A stretch of DNA of 64,000 nt from Glaciecola sp. HTCC2999 (GCF_000155775.1 NZ_DS989811.1:378914-442913); one strand, 5' to 3'; positions 36,813-46,566 are shown, counted from the stretch's first letter. Numbers and translations are program-made. The notes: generated by a model from the sequence alone, not told the origin.

Positions 36813-37835
36813 TCAGCTTTTTGAATAAGTTGGACGCTTATCATCCATTGAGTCTATTATTTTATGGTAGGACTCATAACGGGCTTCATCAATATCACCG
36901 TCAATAACCGCAGCGCGGATTAAGCAACCAGGATCATCGCCGTGTTTACAGTCTCTAAATTTACAACCACCTAGGTAATCTCTAAATTCAATGAAACCTC
37001 GTGTAATCTGCTCTTCTGGTAAGTGCCACAATGAAAATTCTCGGACTCCAGGTGAATCAATTACATCGCCACCTTGAGTAAAGTGCAGAAGTTTCGCCGT
37101 AGTCGTGGTGTGAGTACCTAAACCCGAGTTATCAGAAATATCACCGACTACTTCATCTGCTTCAGGTAATAATTGATTCACTAAAGAAGACTTACCAACA
37201 CCCGATTGTCCTACAAAGACACTGATGTTATCGGTTAATAATTTAGCAAGCTCATCAATACCTTCGCCAGTCACACAGCTAGTCAGAAGCACTTTATAGC
37301 CGATCTCATGATAAATTGTTAATAGTTCAATGACCATTTCGCGGTCTTCTTCATTGAGCAATTCCATTTTATTCACAACAATCACAGGTTGGATTTGTAC
37401 ATCTTCACAAGCAACAAGATAGCGGTCAATGATATGCGGTGATAAGGTCGGGACAATGGAGCTGACGATAATAATTTGGTCAATATTAGCTGCAATCGGT
37501 TTCACGCCATCATAAAAATCAGGTCGAGTGAGTACTGTTTTTCGATCATGGACTATTTCTATGACACCTAAATCACGTGGTTCAGATGAAATGCTTGGAC
37601 AAAAAACAACGCTATCACCACACACTACCGAGTTGATAGTGCGACGTATATGACACTTATGCTGAACACCTTGTTCATCCTCGACATTCGCATGTTTACC
37701 AAAACGCCCAACGACTAAGCCCGGTTGAGCAACGCCTAAATGATCATGTTCGATGGGCGCTTGTGCTAATCGTTTGCTTCGATTGGTTGAAACTTGTCTT
37801 TTTTGACGGTGGGTGAGTTTTGGTTTTTTTGCCAC
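36813..37835 (-). CDS. rsgA: Ribosome small-subunit-dependent GTPase A
   Basis: Late-stage 30S assembly factor. The 340-residue protein has the circularly permuted GTPase order: a basic N-terminus and OB domain (about 30-105), then G4 VVNKMEL (about 161-167), G1 [12 protein letters not shown] (about 214-225), G3 DSPGVREF, and finally a zinc-binding domain with [14 protein letters not shown] (about 295-308). It is divergent from orn, with a 96-base gap; the rsgA/orn divergence is conserved in many gammaproteobacteria. Identity is secure. Confidence 0.97.
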   Translation of the reverse strand: MAKKPKLTHRQKRQVSTNRSKRLAQAPIEHDHLGVAQPGLVVGRFGKHANVEDEQGVQHKCHIRRTINSVVCGDSVVFCPSISSEPRDLGVIEIVHDRKTVLTRPDFYDGVKPIAANIDQIIIVSSIVPTLSPHIIDRYLVACEDVQIQPVIVVNKMELLNEEDREMVIELLTIYHEIGYKVLLTSCVTGEGIDELAKLLTDNISVFVGQSGVGKSSLVNQLLPEADEVVGDISDNSGLGTHTTTTAKLLHFTQGGDVIDSPGVREFSLWHLPEEQITRGFIEFRDYLGGCKFRDCKHGDDPGCLIRAAVIDGDIDEARYESYHKIIDSMDDKRPTYSKS

Positions 37836-37931
37836 AGTTGCCTAGTCAATGTAAGATATTACTTAATTTGGTTCTTATGTTACCGTTAAGGTATATGGAT
37901 TACCATGTATTAATTAATAACAGGATATATT

Positions 37932-38507
37932 ATGACGGATCAACACTCCTCTCATGTTAGTGAACATTATCATGAACAAAATTTAATTTGGATCGACATG
38001 GAGATGACCGGCCTTGACCCGGAAGAGTGTGTGGTGCTCGAAATTGCAACTATCGTTACGGATGCGCAGTTGAATATCTTAGCCGAAGGACCTGTTATAG
38101 CGATCTATCAGCCGGATGATGTATTGGCCAACATGAATGAGTGGTGCATAGAAACTCATGGTAAAACGGGATTGACGCAGCGCTGTCGAGAAAGTAAATA
38201 CAGTGTAGAAGAAGCACAAGCGGAGACCATTGCATTTTTACAAGCCTATGTTCCTGAGAGAACATCCCCCCTATGTGGTAATACCATAGGGCAGGATCGA
38301 CGTTTCATGGTGAAATATATGCCAGAACTTGAAGCATATTGTCACTATCGTAGTATTGATGTCAGTACCATAAAAGAATTAGCTGTACGTTGGAAACCTC
38401 AGGTTTTAAAAGGTTTTCGCAAGAAAGGAGTGCATCTTGCGCTAGATGATATTCGTGAGTCAATCAGTGAATTGCAATACTATCGAGAGCATGTTTTTAA
38501 AATTTAA
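37932..38507 (+). CDS. orn: Oligoribonuclease
   Basis: 3'-5' exoribonuclease that finishes RNA degradation by hydrolysing di- and short oligonucleotides, including pGpG. The 191-residue protein is DEDDh-type: [12 protein letters not shown] (first Asp and Glu), [11 protein letters not shown] (second Asp region), and [18 protein letters not shown] with the conserved His and last Asp. An extra ten-residue His-rich N-terminal lead ([14 protein letters not shown]) precedes the core. A tRNA-Gly gene follows after 54 bases with its own promoter-like elements. Confidence 0.97.
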   Translation: MTDQHSSHVSEHYHEQNLIWIDMEMTGLDPEECVVLEIATIVTDAQLNILAEGPVIAIYQPDDVLANMNEWCIETHGKTGLTQRCRESKYSVEEAQAETIAFLQAYVPERTSPLCGNTIGQDRRFMVKYMPELEAYCHYRSIDVSTIKELAVRWKPQVLKGFRKKGVHLALDDIRESISELQYYREHVFKI

Positions 38508-38519
38508 TGCATAAAAGAC

Positions 38520-38555
38520 TTGCAAGGTGTGTAAATGTTTGTAAAATGCGCACCC
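38520..38555 (+). promoter_or_regulatory. Promoter of the tRNA-Gly gene
   Basis: TTGCAA (38520-38525) and TAAAAT (38542-38547) with a 16-base spacer fit a sigma-70 promoter. The GC-rich discriminator GCGCACCC (38548-38555) just after the -10 is typical of stringently controlled stable-RNA promoters, and the same eight bases follow the -10 of the spc operon. Confidence 0.65.
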
Positions 38556-38561
38556 TAAATT

Positions 38562-38637
38562 GCGGGAATAGCTCAGCTGGTAGAGCACAACCTTGCCAAG
38601 GTTGGGGTCGCGAGTTCGAATCTCGTTTCCCGCTCCA
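38562..38637 (+). tRNA. tRNA-Gly (anticodon GCC)
   Basis: A 76-base cloverleaf: acceptor stem GCGGGAA with TTCCCGC, D-arm AGCTCAGCTGGTAGAGC, anticodon stem CAACC/GGTTG around TTGCCAA (anticodon GCC), and T-loop GTTCGAATC. The discriminator is T, and the 3' CCA is encoded. It stands alone between orn and a terminator; relatives often have several tandem glycine tRNAs here. Confidence 0.97.
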
Positions 38638-38644
38638 AATACGA

Positions 38645-38684
38645 AAAAACGCCTAAATTAACGAGATTTAGGCGTTTTTTTTTT
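38645..38684 (+). terminator. Rho-independent terminator after tRNA-Gly
   Basis: AACGCCTAAAT pairs with ATTTAGGCGTT around a seven-base loop (TAACGAG) and is followed by a run of ten T. A strong intrinsic terminator. Confidence 0.92.
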
Positions 38685-38794
38685 GCTTGAATAATATTTA
38701 GGTTGTAGAGCATTTCCAAACCAATTAAAATCAATGGATAGCAATAATACTAACCTTAATTTATCCCTCACATTACTACAACGGGAAACACATC

Positions 38795-41239
38795 ATGACA
38801 AACTCTGTATCACAACGATTTAATACATCGTTAGTTGCTCTGGCAGTTGCTTCTACTTTAGTACCTGCTCATTATGCTATCGCACAAACAGCAGAAGCCC
38901 AAATTGAAAAAATTGAAATTACTGCGACTCGTCGTTCAGGCACAGTTCAAGACGCGCCTTTAAACATCACAGCACTTACTTCTGATACATTAGCTGAGCA
39001 AAATATTGGTCAGTTAGAAGATGTTGCACGTTGGGTACCTGGCTTGACTGTGGTTGATCAAGGTGGACGCTCAGATTCGCCGATCATCGTACGTGGTTTA
39101 AATACGAATTCTACAGGGCCTGGGGCTAACGGCGGAACCGTAGCCACGTATGTAGGGGAATTACCTCTATTTGTGAATATGCGTTTAACGGATATCGAAC
39201 GTGTTGAAGTACTGATTGGTCCACAAGGTACATTATATGGCGCGGGCACATTAGGCGGCGCTATTCGTTATATTCCTAAGGCAGTTGAATTAGATTTAAC
39301 TTCAGGTGAAGTGTATGGTGATGTGTTTACATTATCCGAGTCTAACGGCAATGGTGGTGAGTTTGGTTTTGTGTTTAACACGCCACTTATCAATGATGAA
39401 CTGGCTATTCGTGCATCGTTAAATTACTACAACGACCCAGGTTTTATTGATTATAATTATGTGGTTCGTCAAGGTGGGGTGTCATTAGCTGACCCTGATT
39501 GGACTGATGCTCAAGCCGTTTCAGATAATTTACGTCAAGTAAAAGATGCAAATGGCGAAGATACTATCACTGGTCGTATTGCTGTTCGTTGGGCGCCGTC
39601 AGATACATTTGATGCGACGTTAGCATATTTTTATCAAAGCCAAGATATCGAAGGTCGTTCCATTTCACATTATAACGCGCTGCCAGCTAGTAATGCACTG
39701 AGCGGTCAGCCAGGTCCGTTTGATTCTGCCTACCGTTATGAAGAACCGCGTGAAAAAATTGATCAGCTATTATCATTAGAAGTGACAGCGGATTTAGGCT
39801 TCGCTGAACTAACAGCGGCAGCAGGTTTGTCATCATTCGAAGCAGATGGTCAACGCGATCAAACGGATTTGTTAATCCGTTTAAACTACAGTTATGAAGA
39901 TTTCCCAGCATTTTCAGCCTTTACCCGAGAGCAAGATGGCGCAGATGTGACCACGGGAGAGATCCGTTTAGTGTCTACCAGTGATTCTGATTTTAGTTGG
40001 ATTGCCGGTGCGTTTTATAATAAAAGTGAGACAGATGGTATTTCTGAAGAATTTACTCCAGGTTACGATGTATTCTTAGGAGGCTCACGTCCAGATGCAC
40101 TTGAGTACTTATCGGTAGGAGATGCTACCGTTACTGAGTCAGCAATCTTTGGTGAACTGACTTACCAAATCAACCCTAAATGGGATGTGACCTTTGGTTT
40201 ACGTAGTTATCAGTATGATGTGGAATCAACATCTGCGATTGATTTGCCATTGTTCTACACTGTTTTTGATGGCCGTGGAGCAGATTCTATAGTCTTAGAT
40301 TTCGAGACTGAATCAGCAGATGACTCTGGAACGTTATCTAAATTTAATACTTCATATAAAATTAGTGATGATGTCATGGCATACTTCACTGTTTCTGAAG
40401 GTTTCCGTATTGGTGGTGCTAACGGCGTAGCTGCATGCCCTGCTGACATTGCTACTATTACGAACCAAATCGTATGTGCATTGCCAAATGAACAGGTGTT
40501 TGTGGCGGATACGACCACTAACTATGAGTTAGGGGTGAAATCCTCGTATTTCCGTAATCGTTTATATGTGAATGCTTCAATATTTGATATTGATTGGGAA
40601 GATGCACAAGTTGCTGGCGCGACGGTAAATGGTGCTCAGCCAATTACTGCCAACGCACAAGGTGCAGGCTCTAAAGGGGTAGAACTCTCTGTACGTGGTA
40701 TTATTACTGATGAATTAACTGCCTATGCGACTTACTCAGGTGTCGAGGCGACCTTGACGGAAGATGCCCCGTTCTTATTCGGTGTGATAGATGAGCAGGG
40801 CACGGCCATTCAGGACTTTTATGATGGTAAAGCGGGTGACCGTTTATCGGGTGCCCCAGAACAGCAATTGTCTATGGGCTTTAAATACTCAACGGAAATC
40901 CTAAACGGTAAAGGATTAGACATTGTTTACGGTCTTACAGCACAAAGTGATGTGGTGACTAAAGTTGGTGGTCGTGCTGATGGTGAATTGATTCCTGGCT
41001 TTGCATTAAGCAATGTGAGTGCGACAGTGACTGAAAATAATTGGGCGGTTACCCTTTATATCGATAACTTATTCGATAAATATGCTTATACTTCAGTGCG
41101 TCGAGATCGCGCAGATCTTGGCTTAAACCAAGTTCCTTCACAAGCATTAAACCGTGTTGATTTACTTCGAAATTACGGTCGTTTCGTTGTGCAGCCACGT
41201 AAAGTAGGTGTGAAGTTTAGCTATACATTTGATATGTAA
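38795..41239 (+). CDS. TonB-dependent receptor
   Basis: Outer-membrane active transporter driven by TonB-ExbBD. The 814-residue product has a signal peptide (about 1-31, ending AIAQ), a plug domain (about 50-160, with DAPLNITALTSDTL, IIVRGLNTN and LIGPQGTLYGAGTLGGAIRY) and a 22-strand barrel (about 170-814) with ANYELGVKS-like and late IYIDNLFDKYAY segments. The last residues are FSYTFDM, so the usual terminal aromatic is one from the end-minus-one position. The EKIEITATRR segment near the mature N-terminus may be the TonB box. The substrate is not evident. A strong terminator follows, then a TPR-sulfotransferase gene. Confidence 0.95.
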   Translation: MTNSVSQRFNTSLVALAVASTLVPAHYAIAQTAEAQIEKIEITATRRSGTVQDAPLNITALTSDTLAEQNIGQLEDVARWVPGLTVVDQGGRSDSPIIVRGLNTNSTGPGANGGTVATYVGELPLFVNMRLTDIERVEVLIGPQGTLYGAGTLGGAIRYIPKAVELDLTSGEVYGDVFTLSESNGNGGEFGFVFNTPLINDELAIRASLNYYNDPGFIDYNYVVRQGGVSLADPDWTDAQAVSDNLRQVKDANGEDTITGRIAVRWAPSDTFDATLAYFYQSQDIEGRSISHYNALPASNALSGQPGPFDSAYRYEEPREKIDQLLSLEVTADLGFAELTAAAGLSSFEADGQRDQTDLLIRLNYSYEDFPAFSAFTREQDGADVTTGEIRLVSTSDSDFSWIAGAFYNKSETDGISEEFTPGYDVFLGGSRPDALEYLSVGDATVTESAIFGELTYQINPKWDVTFGLRSYQYDVESTSAIDLPLFYTVFDGRGADSIVLDFETESADDSGTLSKFNTSYKISDDVMAYFTVSEGFRIGGANGVAACPADIATITNQIVCALPNEQVFVADTTTNYELGVKSSYFRNRLYVNASIFDIDWEDAQVAGATVNGAQPITANAQGAGSKGVELSVRGIITDELTAYATYSGVEATLTEDAPFLFGVIDEQGTAIQDFYDGKAGDRLSGAPEQQLSMGFKYSTEILNGKGLDIVYGLTAQSDVVTKVGGRADGELIPGFALSNVSATVTENNWAVTLYIDNLFDKYAYTSVRRDRADLGLNQVPSQALNRVDLLRNYGRFVVQPRKVGVKFSYTFDM

Positions 41240-41258
41240 TATTCCTAGATAGCTAACT

Positions 41259-41297
41259 AACCGGTGTCGATGAGGTTTCTTATCACACCGGTTTTTT
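41259..41297 (+). terminator. Rho-independent terminator after the TonB receptor gene
   Basis: AACCGGTGT (41259-41267) pairs with ACACCGGTT (41285-41293) around a 17-base loop, followed by a T-run. It separates the receptor from the sulfotransferase gene that starts at 41352. Confidence 0.85.
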
Positions 41298-41351
41298 AAT
41301 GCCTAAAAACACGGTAAACTTCACTTATTCAAGCCAATATAGTTTGCTAAC

Positions 41352-42950
41352 ATGACCGCTCATTCTTTACATCAGTCGATACTCACATTTTTTTCTCAGG
41401 GCAAATGGGTGGATGCGCATCCTTTAGTTGTTCAGTTAATACAAATAACGGTATCTAAACATGATAAAGAGAGTGTGCATTTCCATGCCGAAGGGTATTT
41501 TCTTTTAGGAATATTGAACGCCGAATTAGGCCAGTTCAATAAGGCAACCCAGTGTATTATTCAAGCTAACAAGATCTATGCTAAAGATGAGTACCATGCT
41601 TATCTAGCCAAATGTTGGGCGTTATTAGGTGATACCAACGCTGCGATGCGGTCGGTCGATAGCATTGCATTATCACGTTTGAATGAACCTAATGCACTGG
41701 ATACTGTGGGGGTAGCACTCAGTCGTATTGGCTTTCATGATGCCGCATTACCGTTTTTCGAAAAAGCGATAGAACTTAAATCCTCGATTTTTCAATACTT
41801 TTATAATTATGGGATGTCATTAAAATTCGCGGGTAAATTCAGCCAAGCTAAGGCAGCCTATGAGCGTGCACTAGAACTGAACCCAAAACATGCTCCTACA
41901 CATTTTGCATTATCAGATTTAGGTCAAATTAATGATTCAGAGCATCATATAAAAAGATTAACGACTTTACTCGATGATGAAAGTGTTGGGGTAGATGATA
42001 GAATGCATTATGCACATGCATTAGCGCTTGAATTACAGGCGTTAGGACGCCACCCTGAAGCATTTAATGTATTGGTGCAAGCCAAAGCAAAAAAAGCCAT
42101 TTCGATCGAGTATGACATTGCCCGTGATCAGGCGTTATTTGCAAGCATAAAAAAAACGTTTTGCGAGCAAGTCACCCATAATATTCAAGCATCAACATGC
42201 ACATCGAACCGACCTATCTTTATTGTGGGGATGCCTCGTTCTGGCACGACTCTCGTTGAGAGGATTTTATCGCATCATTCACAGGTGGGTAGTGGTGGTG
42301 AACTACAAGATTTTGGCATCGCGGTAAAGCAACTAACTAAAACTTCAGGTCAAACTGTTCTTGATATACCGACATTGACGGCGTCTGCATCTTTGGATAT
42401 GACACAATTAGGCCAATTATACTTAGATAAAACTCAACGAATAGCACCCGATAACCAACGATTCATTGATAAATTACCGTTTAATTTTTTCTATATACCG
42501 TTAATTCAACGTGCTTTACCTAATGCAAAGATCATTGTCATGCTTCGTGATCCTATGGATACCTGTATTGGTAATTTTAGACAGCTTTTCTCATTGAATT
42601 CACCTTATTATCATTATGCATTTAATTTGGATACAGTGGGGGAGTTCTATGCTCAGTTTCGCCAGCATATTGATCACTGTTTTAGTATTAACCCTGATAA
42701 TATCCGTCTCCAACAATATGAAACGTTAGCTCAATTTCCAGAGACTGAAGTCCAATCATTATTAGCATTTTGTGAATTGGATTATGAAGCGCAATGTGTG
42801 GATGTACAGAATAATACATTGCCAGTGTCTACTGCCAGTAAGATGCAAGTCAGACAACCTATTAATACCAGTTCTATTGGCCGTTGGAAAAAATTTGGTG
42901 AAGCAACACAGCCACTTCAGGACATATTACATCGTTATGGACTTATGTAG
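41352..42950 (+). CDS. TPR-domain sulfotransferase
   Basis: Two-part 532-residue protein. The N-terminal half (about 40-245) holds tetratricopeptide-like helices, for example GFHDAALPFFEKAIELKSS and GKFSQAKAAYERALELNPKH. The C-terminal half (about 285-525) is a PAPS-dependent sulfotransferase with the 5'-phosphosulfate loop PIFIVGMPRSGTTLVERIL (288-306) and a VMLRDPMDTCIGNFRQ segment for 3'-phosphate binding. No signal peptide or membrane helix is seen. Members often neighbour TonB-dependent receptors in marine bacteria; the acceptor is unknown. It is downstream of the receptor but behind its terminator, and 92 bases before the DUF4442 gene. Confidence 0.9.
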   Translation: MTAHSLHQSILTFFSQGKWVDAHPLVVQLIQITVSKHDKESVHFHAEGYFLLGILNAELGQFNKATQCIIQANKIYAKDEYHAYLAKCWALLGDTNAAMRSVDSIALSRLNEPNALDTVGVALSRIGFHDAALPFFEKAIELKSSIFQYFYNYGMSLKFAGKFSQAKAAYERALELNPKHAPTHFALSDLGQINDSEHHIKRLTTLLDDESVGVDDRMHYAHALALELQALGRHPEAFNVLVQAKAKKAISIEYDIARDQALFASIKKTFCEQVTHNIQASTCTSNRPIFIVGMPRSGTTLVERILSHHSQVGSGGELQDFGIAVKQLTKTSGQTVLDIPTLTASASLDMTQLGQLYLDKTQRIAPDNQRFIDKLPFNFFYIPLIQRALPNAKIIVMLRDPMDTCIGNFRQLFSLNSPYYHYAFNLDTVGEFYAQFRQHIDHCFSINPDNIRLQQYETLAQFPETEVQSLLAFCELDYEAQCVDVQNNTLPVSTASKMQVRQPINTSSIGRWKKFGEATQPLQDILHRYGLM

Positions 42951-43042
42951 CGTTATAGTTACCCATCAGCAGGGATGTTTTGTAGCATTTTTAAAAGCAC
43001 ACTATTATAACCAATATAAAAAATTATCTAAGGTAACTATTT

Positions 43043-43531
43043 ATGTCTAAAGTTAATCCGTTACGCAATATGGTATTAAAAGTACAATCCTACCCTCTAT
43101 GGCTACAAAGGTTTGTATTGACGCGAATTTTTCGATATACCGTGAAGCTTAGTGGCACTGTTGGACAAGATATTTTAGGTACCGATCTTGATTCAGTTAC
43201 GTTTCGTCAAAAAAACAGGAAAAAGGTACAAAATCATATTGGTGGTATCCACGCAGCAGGCATGGCACTATTAGGAGAGTCTGCAACAGGGTTTATTGTC
43301 GGCGTTAATTTACCCGGTGATAAATTACCTTTACTGAAATCTATGCATGTAGATTACACGAAACGTGCTTCAGGTGAACTCATCGCAGTGGCAAGTTTAA
43401 CACAAGAACAAATGACATTGATGCAAACTGCTGAAAAAGGCGAAGTCAACGTGAAAGTTATGGTGACTGATGAAACAGGTAATGCCCCTATTGAGTGTAA
43501 ATATGTGTGGGCGTGGATCCCTAAAAAATAA
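43043..43531 (+). CDS. DUF4442 hotdog-fold protein (thioesterase-like)
   Basis: A 162-residue protein resembling the DUF4442/PaaI-like branch of the hotdog superfamily: KNRKKVQNHIGGIHAAGMALLGESATG is the usual place of the acyl-CoA-binding helix (N-H-x-x-x-x-H-A), followed by beta strands including SMHVDYTKRASG. Such proteins are presumed acyl-CoA thioesterases, but many are uncharacterised. An ATG at 43043 is preceded by an AAGGT-like sequence. It may be co-transcribed with the sulfotransferase 92 bases upstream. Cytoplasmic; the substrate is unknown. Confidence 0.8.
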   Translation: MSKVNPLRNMVLKVQSYPLWLQRFVLTRIFRYTVKLSGTVGQDILGTDLDSVTFRQKNRKKVQNHIGGIHAAGMALLGESATGFIVGVNLPGDKLPLLKSMHVDYTKRASGELIAVASLTQEQMTLMQTAEKGEVNVKVMVTDETGNAPIECKYVWAWIPKK

Positions 43532-43602
43532 GGGTAGACCATCGTCTAAATGAAAGTGTAATACAGGCTAGTAAAATATAGATAGGGTTGATTGTTACAC
43601 AT

Positions 43603-43635
43603 ATGTTAATAAAAATTCTAATTTCTGCGTTTTAA
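43603..43635 (+). CDS. Possible ilv leader peptide
   Basis: A ten-codon frame upstream of ilvI reads MLIKILISAF: five of ten residues are Leu or Ile (codons TTA, ATA, ATT, CTA, ATT), as expected for an attenuation leader. It is followed by the palindrome GATAATTATC (43650-43659 region) and an ATCCTAA/TTAGGAT hairpin about 20 bases later. Against it, the Shine-Dalgarno candidate AGGG is about 15 bases from the ATG, and no strong terminator with a T-run follows. A tentative call. Confidence 0.3.
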   Translation: MLIKILISAF

Positions 43636-43774
43636 TCCCTATTAAGATGATAATTATCCTAACTTTTTATATATTTAGGATATAAATTTCACTATTTGTG
43701 TTTTTCGGGTTTTAACTTCCTAATTCGTAAAGTACACTAACAATAATTAATACAAATAAGCTTGGAGATAGACA

Positions 43775-45493
43775 GTGAAAATGATGTCTGGCGCTGCAAT
43801 GGTAGTGCAAACCCTAAATGATCTTGGGGTCAAACATGTTTTTGGTTATCCTGGTGGAGCCGTTCTTGATATTTATGATGCGCTTTTTGCACAAGATCAA
43901 GTCGAGCATGTACTTGTCAGACATGAACAAGCAGCAGCTCATATGGCTGACGGTTATGCTCGTTCAACTGGTATAACGGGTACTGTACTGGTGACATCTG
44001 GTCCTGGTGCTACCAACACCTTAACCGGTATTGCGACTGCCTATATGGATTCTATTCCTATGGTCGTATTATCTGGTCAAGTTCCTTCTCAGCATATTGG
44101 TGAAGATGCTTTCCAAGAAACAGATATGGTCGGTTGTTCTCGTCCAGTGGTAAAACACAGTTTCTTAGTGAAACGTGCTGTGGATATTCCTAAAGCAATT
44201 GCCCAAGCATATTACATTGCTAATACTGGCCGTCCAGGGCCGGTGGTTGTTGATTTACCAAAAGACATTGTGAATGTAGCAGAAACACATCCATATGAAT
44301 TTCCTGCAGATGTGACGATGCGTTCTTATAATCCGGTATTGAAAGGACATAATAAGCAGATCCGTAAAGCTGTCGCTTCGATGACTAAAGCAAAACGTCC
44401 AGTACTATATGTTGGTGGTGGTGCTATTACCGCTGAAGCGCAAGGTAAAGTCACTGAATTAGCAGAATTATTAGGTTGTCCAGTGACCTGTACATTAATG
44501 GGCTTAGGCGCTTTTTCTGGAGTACATGAGCAATTTGTAGGTATGCTGGGTATGCATGGTACGGTAGAAGCGAATAAAACGATGCATAATGCAGATTGTA
44601 TTGTCGCCTTAGGTGCGCGTTTTGATGACCGAGTGACTAACAATGTCGAAAAGTTCTGTCCGCATGCTGATATTATTCATGTAGATATTGATCCTGCTTC
44701 TATATCTAAAACTGTTAATGCACATATACCTGTCGTTGGCAGTATAGATGTTGTCGTTGGACAAATATTAGAAGAGTTAGCGCATGAAGCATTAGACGCT
44801 CAAACAGAAAAGCTCAGTGAATGGTGGACACAAATAACACAATGGCGCACACAAAATTGTTTGGATTATGATCAGTCTTCACAAGTTATTAAACCACAGA
44901 AGGTTATAGAGGCGCTATATCAGCATACCAATGGTGATGCATTTGTCAGCTCTGATGTTGGACAACACCAAATGTTTGCTGCGCTATATTATCCTTTTGC
45001 AAAACCGCGTCGCTGGATCAACTCAGGTGGTCTAGGTACGATGGGGTTCGGTTTACCAGCAGCGATGGGAGTTCAATTCGCACACCCTGAATCGACGTCC
45101 GTTGTAGTAACCGGTGATGGTAGTATTCAAATGAATATCCAAGAACTATCGACGTGTTTGCAATACAACTTACCAATCAAAGTTATTCTTTTAAATAACC
45201 GAGCTTTAGGTATGGTTCGTCAGTGGCAAGATATGATTTATAAAGGGCGTCATTCTAATTCGTACGTAGAAGCTATGCCTGATTTTGTTAAATTAGTGGA
45301 AGCTTATGGCCATGTAGGGATCAAAGTCGATCATCTAGATGAGTTAGACGATGCGATGGCGCGTTGTTTTGCTGAGAAAGAAAAATTAGTATTCATGGAT
45401 ATTGCGGTTGACCAAGACGAACACGTATATCCAATGCAAATCAAATATGGTGCGATGGATGATATGCGCCTAAGTAAGACGGAGCGTACCTAA
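43775..45493 (+). CDS. ilvI: Acetolactate synthase large (catalytic) subunit
   Basis: ThDP-, FAD- and Mg-dependent first enzyme of branched-chain amino acid synthesis. The 572 residues keep the active-site Glu in [18 protein letters not shown], the TSGPGATN loop, the FAD-domain [10 protein letters not shown] (about 278-287), and the ThDP motif [14 protein letters not shown] with [12 protein letters not shown] (about 447-492). I use GTG at 43775, since GGAG lies seven bases upstream; an ATG at 43781 is also possible. It overlaps the ilvH start, so the subunits are coupled. IlvI is preferred over IlvB/IlvG because of the full-length IlvH-type partner. Confidence 0.96.
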   Translation: MKMMSGAAMVVQTLNDLGVKHVFGYPGGAVLDIYDALFAQDQVEHVLVRHEQAAAHMADGYARSTGITGTVLVTSGPGATNTLTGIATAYMDSIPMVVLSGQVPSQHIGEDAFQETDMVGCSRPVVKHSFLVKRAVDIPKAIAQAYYIANTGRPGPVVVDLPKDIVNVAETHPYEFPADVTMRSYNPVLKGHNKQIRKAVASMTKAKRPVLYVGGGAITAEAQGKVTELAELLGCPVTCTLMGLGAFSGVHEQFVGMLGMHGTVEANKTMHNADCIVALGARFDDRVTNNVEKFCPHADIIHVDIDPASISKTVNAHIPVVGSIDVVVGQILEELAHEALDAQTEKLSEWWTQITQWRTQNCLDYDQSSQVIKPQKVIEALYQHTNGDAFVSSDVGQHQMFAALYYPFAKPRRWINSGGLGTMGFGLPAAMGVQFAHPESTSVVVTGDGSIQMNIQELSTCLQYNLPIKVILLNNRALGMVRQWQDMIYKGRHSNSYVEAMPDFVKLVEAYGHVGIKVDHLDELDDAMARCFAEKEKLVFMDIAVDQDEHVYPMQIKYGAMDDMRLSKTERT

Positions 45494-45990
45494 TGAAACG
45501 TATTATTTCTGTACTAATGGAAAACGCACCTGGTGCATTATCGAGGATCGTAGGTGTGTTTTCACAACGTGGCTATAATGTTGATTCTTTATGTGTGGCT
45601 GAGACTGATGATCCCAGTTTATCGCGTTTAACGATTGCAACTCAAGGCGACAACAAAGTCATTGAGCAAATCATTAAGCAAATGAATAAGTTAATCGATG
45701 TCCTCAAAGTAACTGAGCTAACTGAAGCTGCCCATGTTGAACGTGAATTGGTTTTAGTGAAGGTCGTGGCTAATTCTGAGGCATCTAGAAGCGAGATAAT
45801 TCGTAATGTCGACATATTCAGAGCCAAAATATTAGATGTAAGTGCGGTGAATTATACTATCGAATTAACCGGTGCATCAGAAAAGCTAGATGCGTTTATC
45901 ACAACGTTAGGTAATAGTTCTACGATTGTAGAGTCAGCTAGGACTGGGGTTTGTGGTTTAGCGCGTGGTGAAAGAGCACTGACACCTTAA
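45493..45990 (+). CDS. ilvH: Acetolactate synthase small (regulatory) subunit
   Basis: Valine-binding regulatory subunit for IlvI. The 165-residue length is that of IlvH. The N-terminal ACT domain (1-75) starts KRIISVLMENAPGALSRIVGVFSQRGYNVDSL, the effector-binding signature, and is followed by the C-terminal domain with ELVLVKV and the RTGVCGLARGERAL end. The start overlaps the ilvI stop by one base. No terminator is visible behind it. Identity is secure. Confidence 0.97.
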   Translation: MKRIISVLMENAPGALSRIVGVFSQRGYNVDSLCVAETDDPSLSRLTIATQGDNKVIEQIIKQMNKLIDVLKVTELTEAAHVERELVLVKVVANSEASRSEIIRNVDIFRAKILDVSAVNYTIELTGASEKLDAFITTLGNSSTIVESARTGVCGLARGERALTP

Positions 45991-46055
45991 TAAGATAAAA
46001 GTCGATATTGATGGATTTGAAAAAACATTTATAAATATAAATCGAAATTAAAACT

Positions 46056-46252
46056 TTGATAAATATTTAGCAAGTGTTATTATACGCATGTTCTCAGTTA
46101 GGCATGATTATTTGTTCTAGCCTTATTGGTCTTAAAAGAATTTAGTTTCTGAAGTAATAATATAAGACAAACGCCTATAAGCACCCTAATTGATAACAAG
46201 GATACGCAAAAAAGGCGTTTTAATTTATATATAAAGATTTAAGGTTATACTG
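46056..46252 (+). promoter_or_regulatory. Promoter and long leader of the cold-shock gene
   Basis: TTGATA (46056-46061) and TATTAT (46078-46083), spaced by 16 bases, fit a promoter and would give a 5' leader of about 160 bases, as is usual for cspA-type genes. AAACGCCT (46169-46176) can pair with AGGCGTTT (46213-46220) across a 36-base loop, a structure that could take part in temperature-dependent folding. The promoter match is reasonable; the folding role is inference. Confidence 0.5.
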
Positions 46253-46462
46253 ATGTCTCAAGTTACAGGTTCTGTTAAGTGGTTCAATGCCGATAAAGGT
46301 TATGGTTTTATTACTCAAGACAATGGCGGTAAAGATGTATTCGTACATTTCCGTGCAATCCAGTCTGAAGGTTACAAAACTCTTCCAGAAGGTCAAAAAG
46401 TTTCTTTCGAAATTGAAGAAGGTCAAAAAGGTCTTCAAGCAGCTAACGTAAATGCTATCTAA
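46253..46462 (+). CDS. CspA-family cold-shock protein
   Basis: Single-stranded nucleic-acid-binding OB-fold protein of 69 residues that acts as an RNA chaperone or antiterminator. RNP1 (KGYGFIT, residues 15-21) and RNP2 (DVFVHF, residues 28-33) are present, and the length is typical. Whether it is cold-induced or constitutive cannot be told, although the long leader favours cold induction. Monocistronic, with its own terminator. Confidence 0.96.
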   Translation: MSQVTGSVKWFNADKGYGFITQDNGGKDVFVHFRAIQSEGYKTLPEGQKVSFEIEEGQKGLQAANVNAI

Positions 46463-46480
46463 TTCAATTTGATGAATTTT

Positions 46481-46510
46481 AAAAACCGCGTACTCTACGC
46501 GGTTTTTTTT
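46481..46510. terminator. Bidirectional terminator after the cold-shock gene
   Basis: AAAAACCGCGTA pairs with TACGCGGTTTTT around a three-base loop, followed by T on the plus strand and A-run mirrored on the minus strand. It can serve both the cold-shock gene and the convergent flavin reductase gene ending at 46567. Confidence 0.93.
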
Positions 46511-46566
46511 CGCCTAAAATAAATAAGGCTGTTGGGATTCAGCCTTACTTGCGACCGTGATGTTGA

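Noticed and set aside
38700-38794. Fur box before the TonB receptor
   Set aside because: GGATAGCAATAATACTA has too few matches to the Fur consensus to call iron control.
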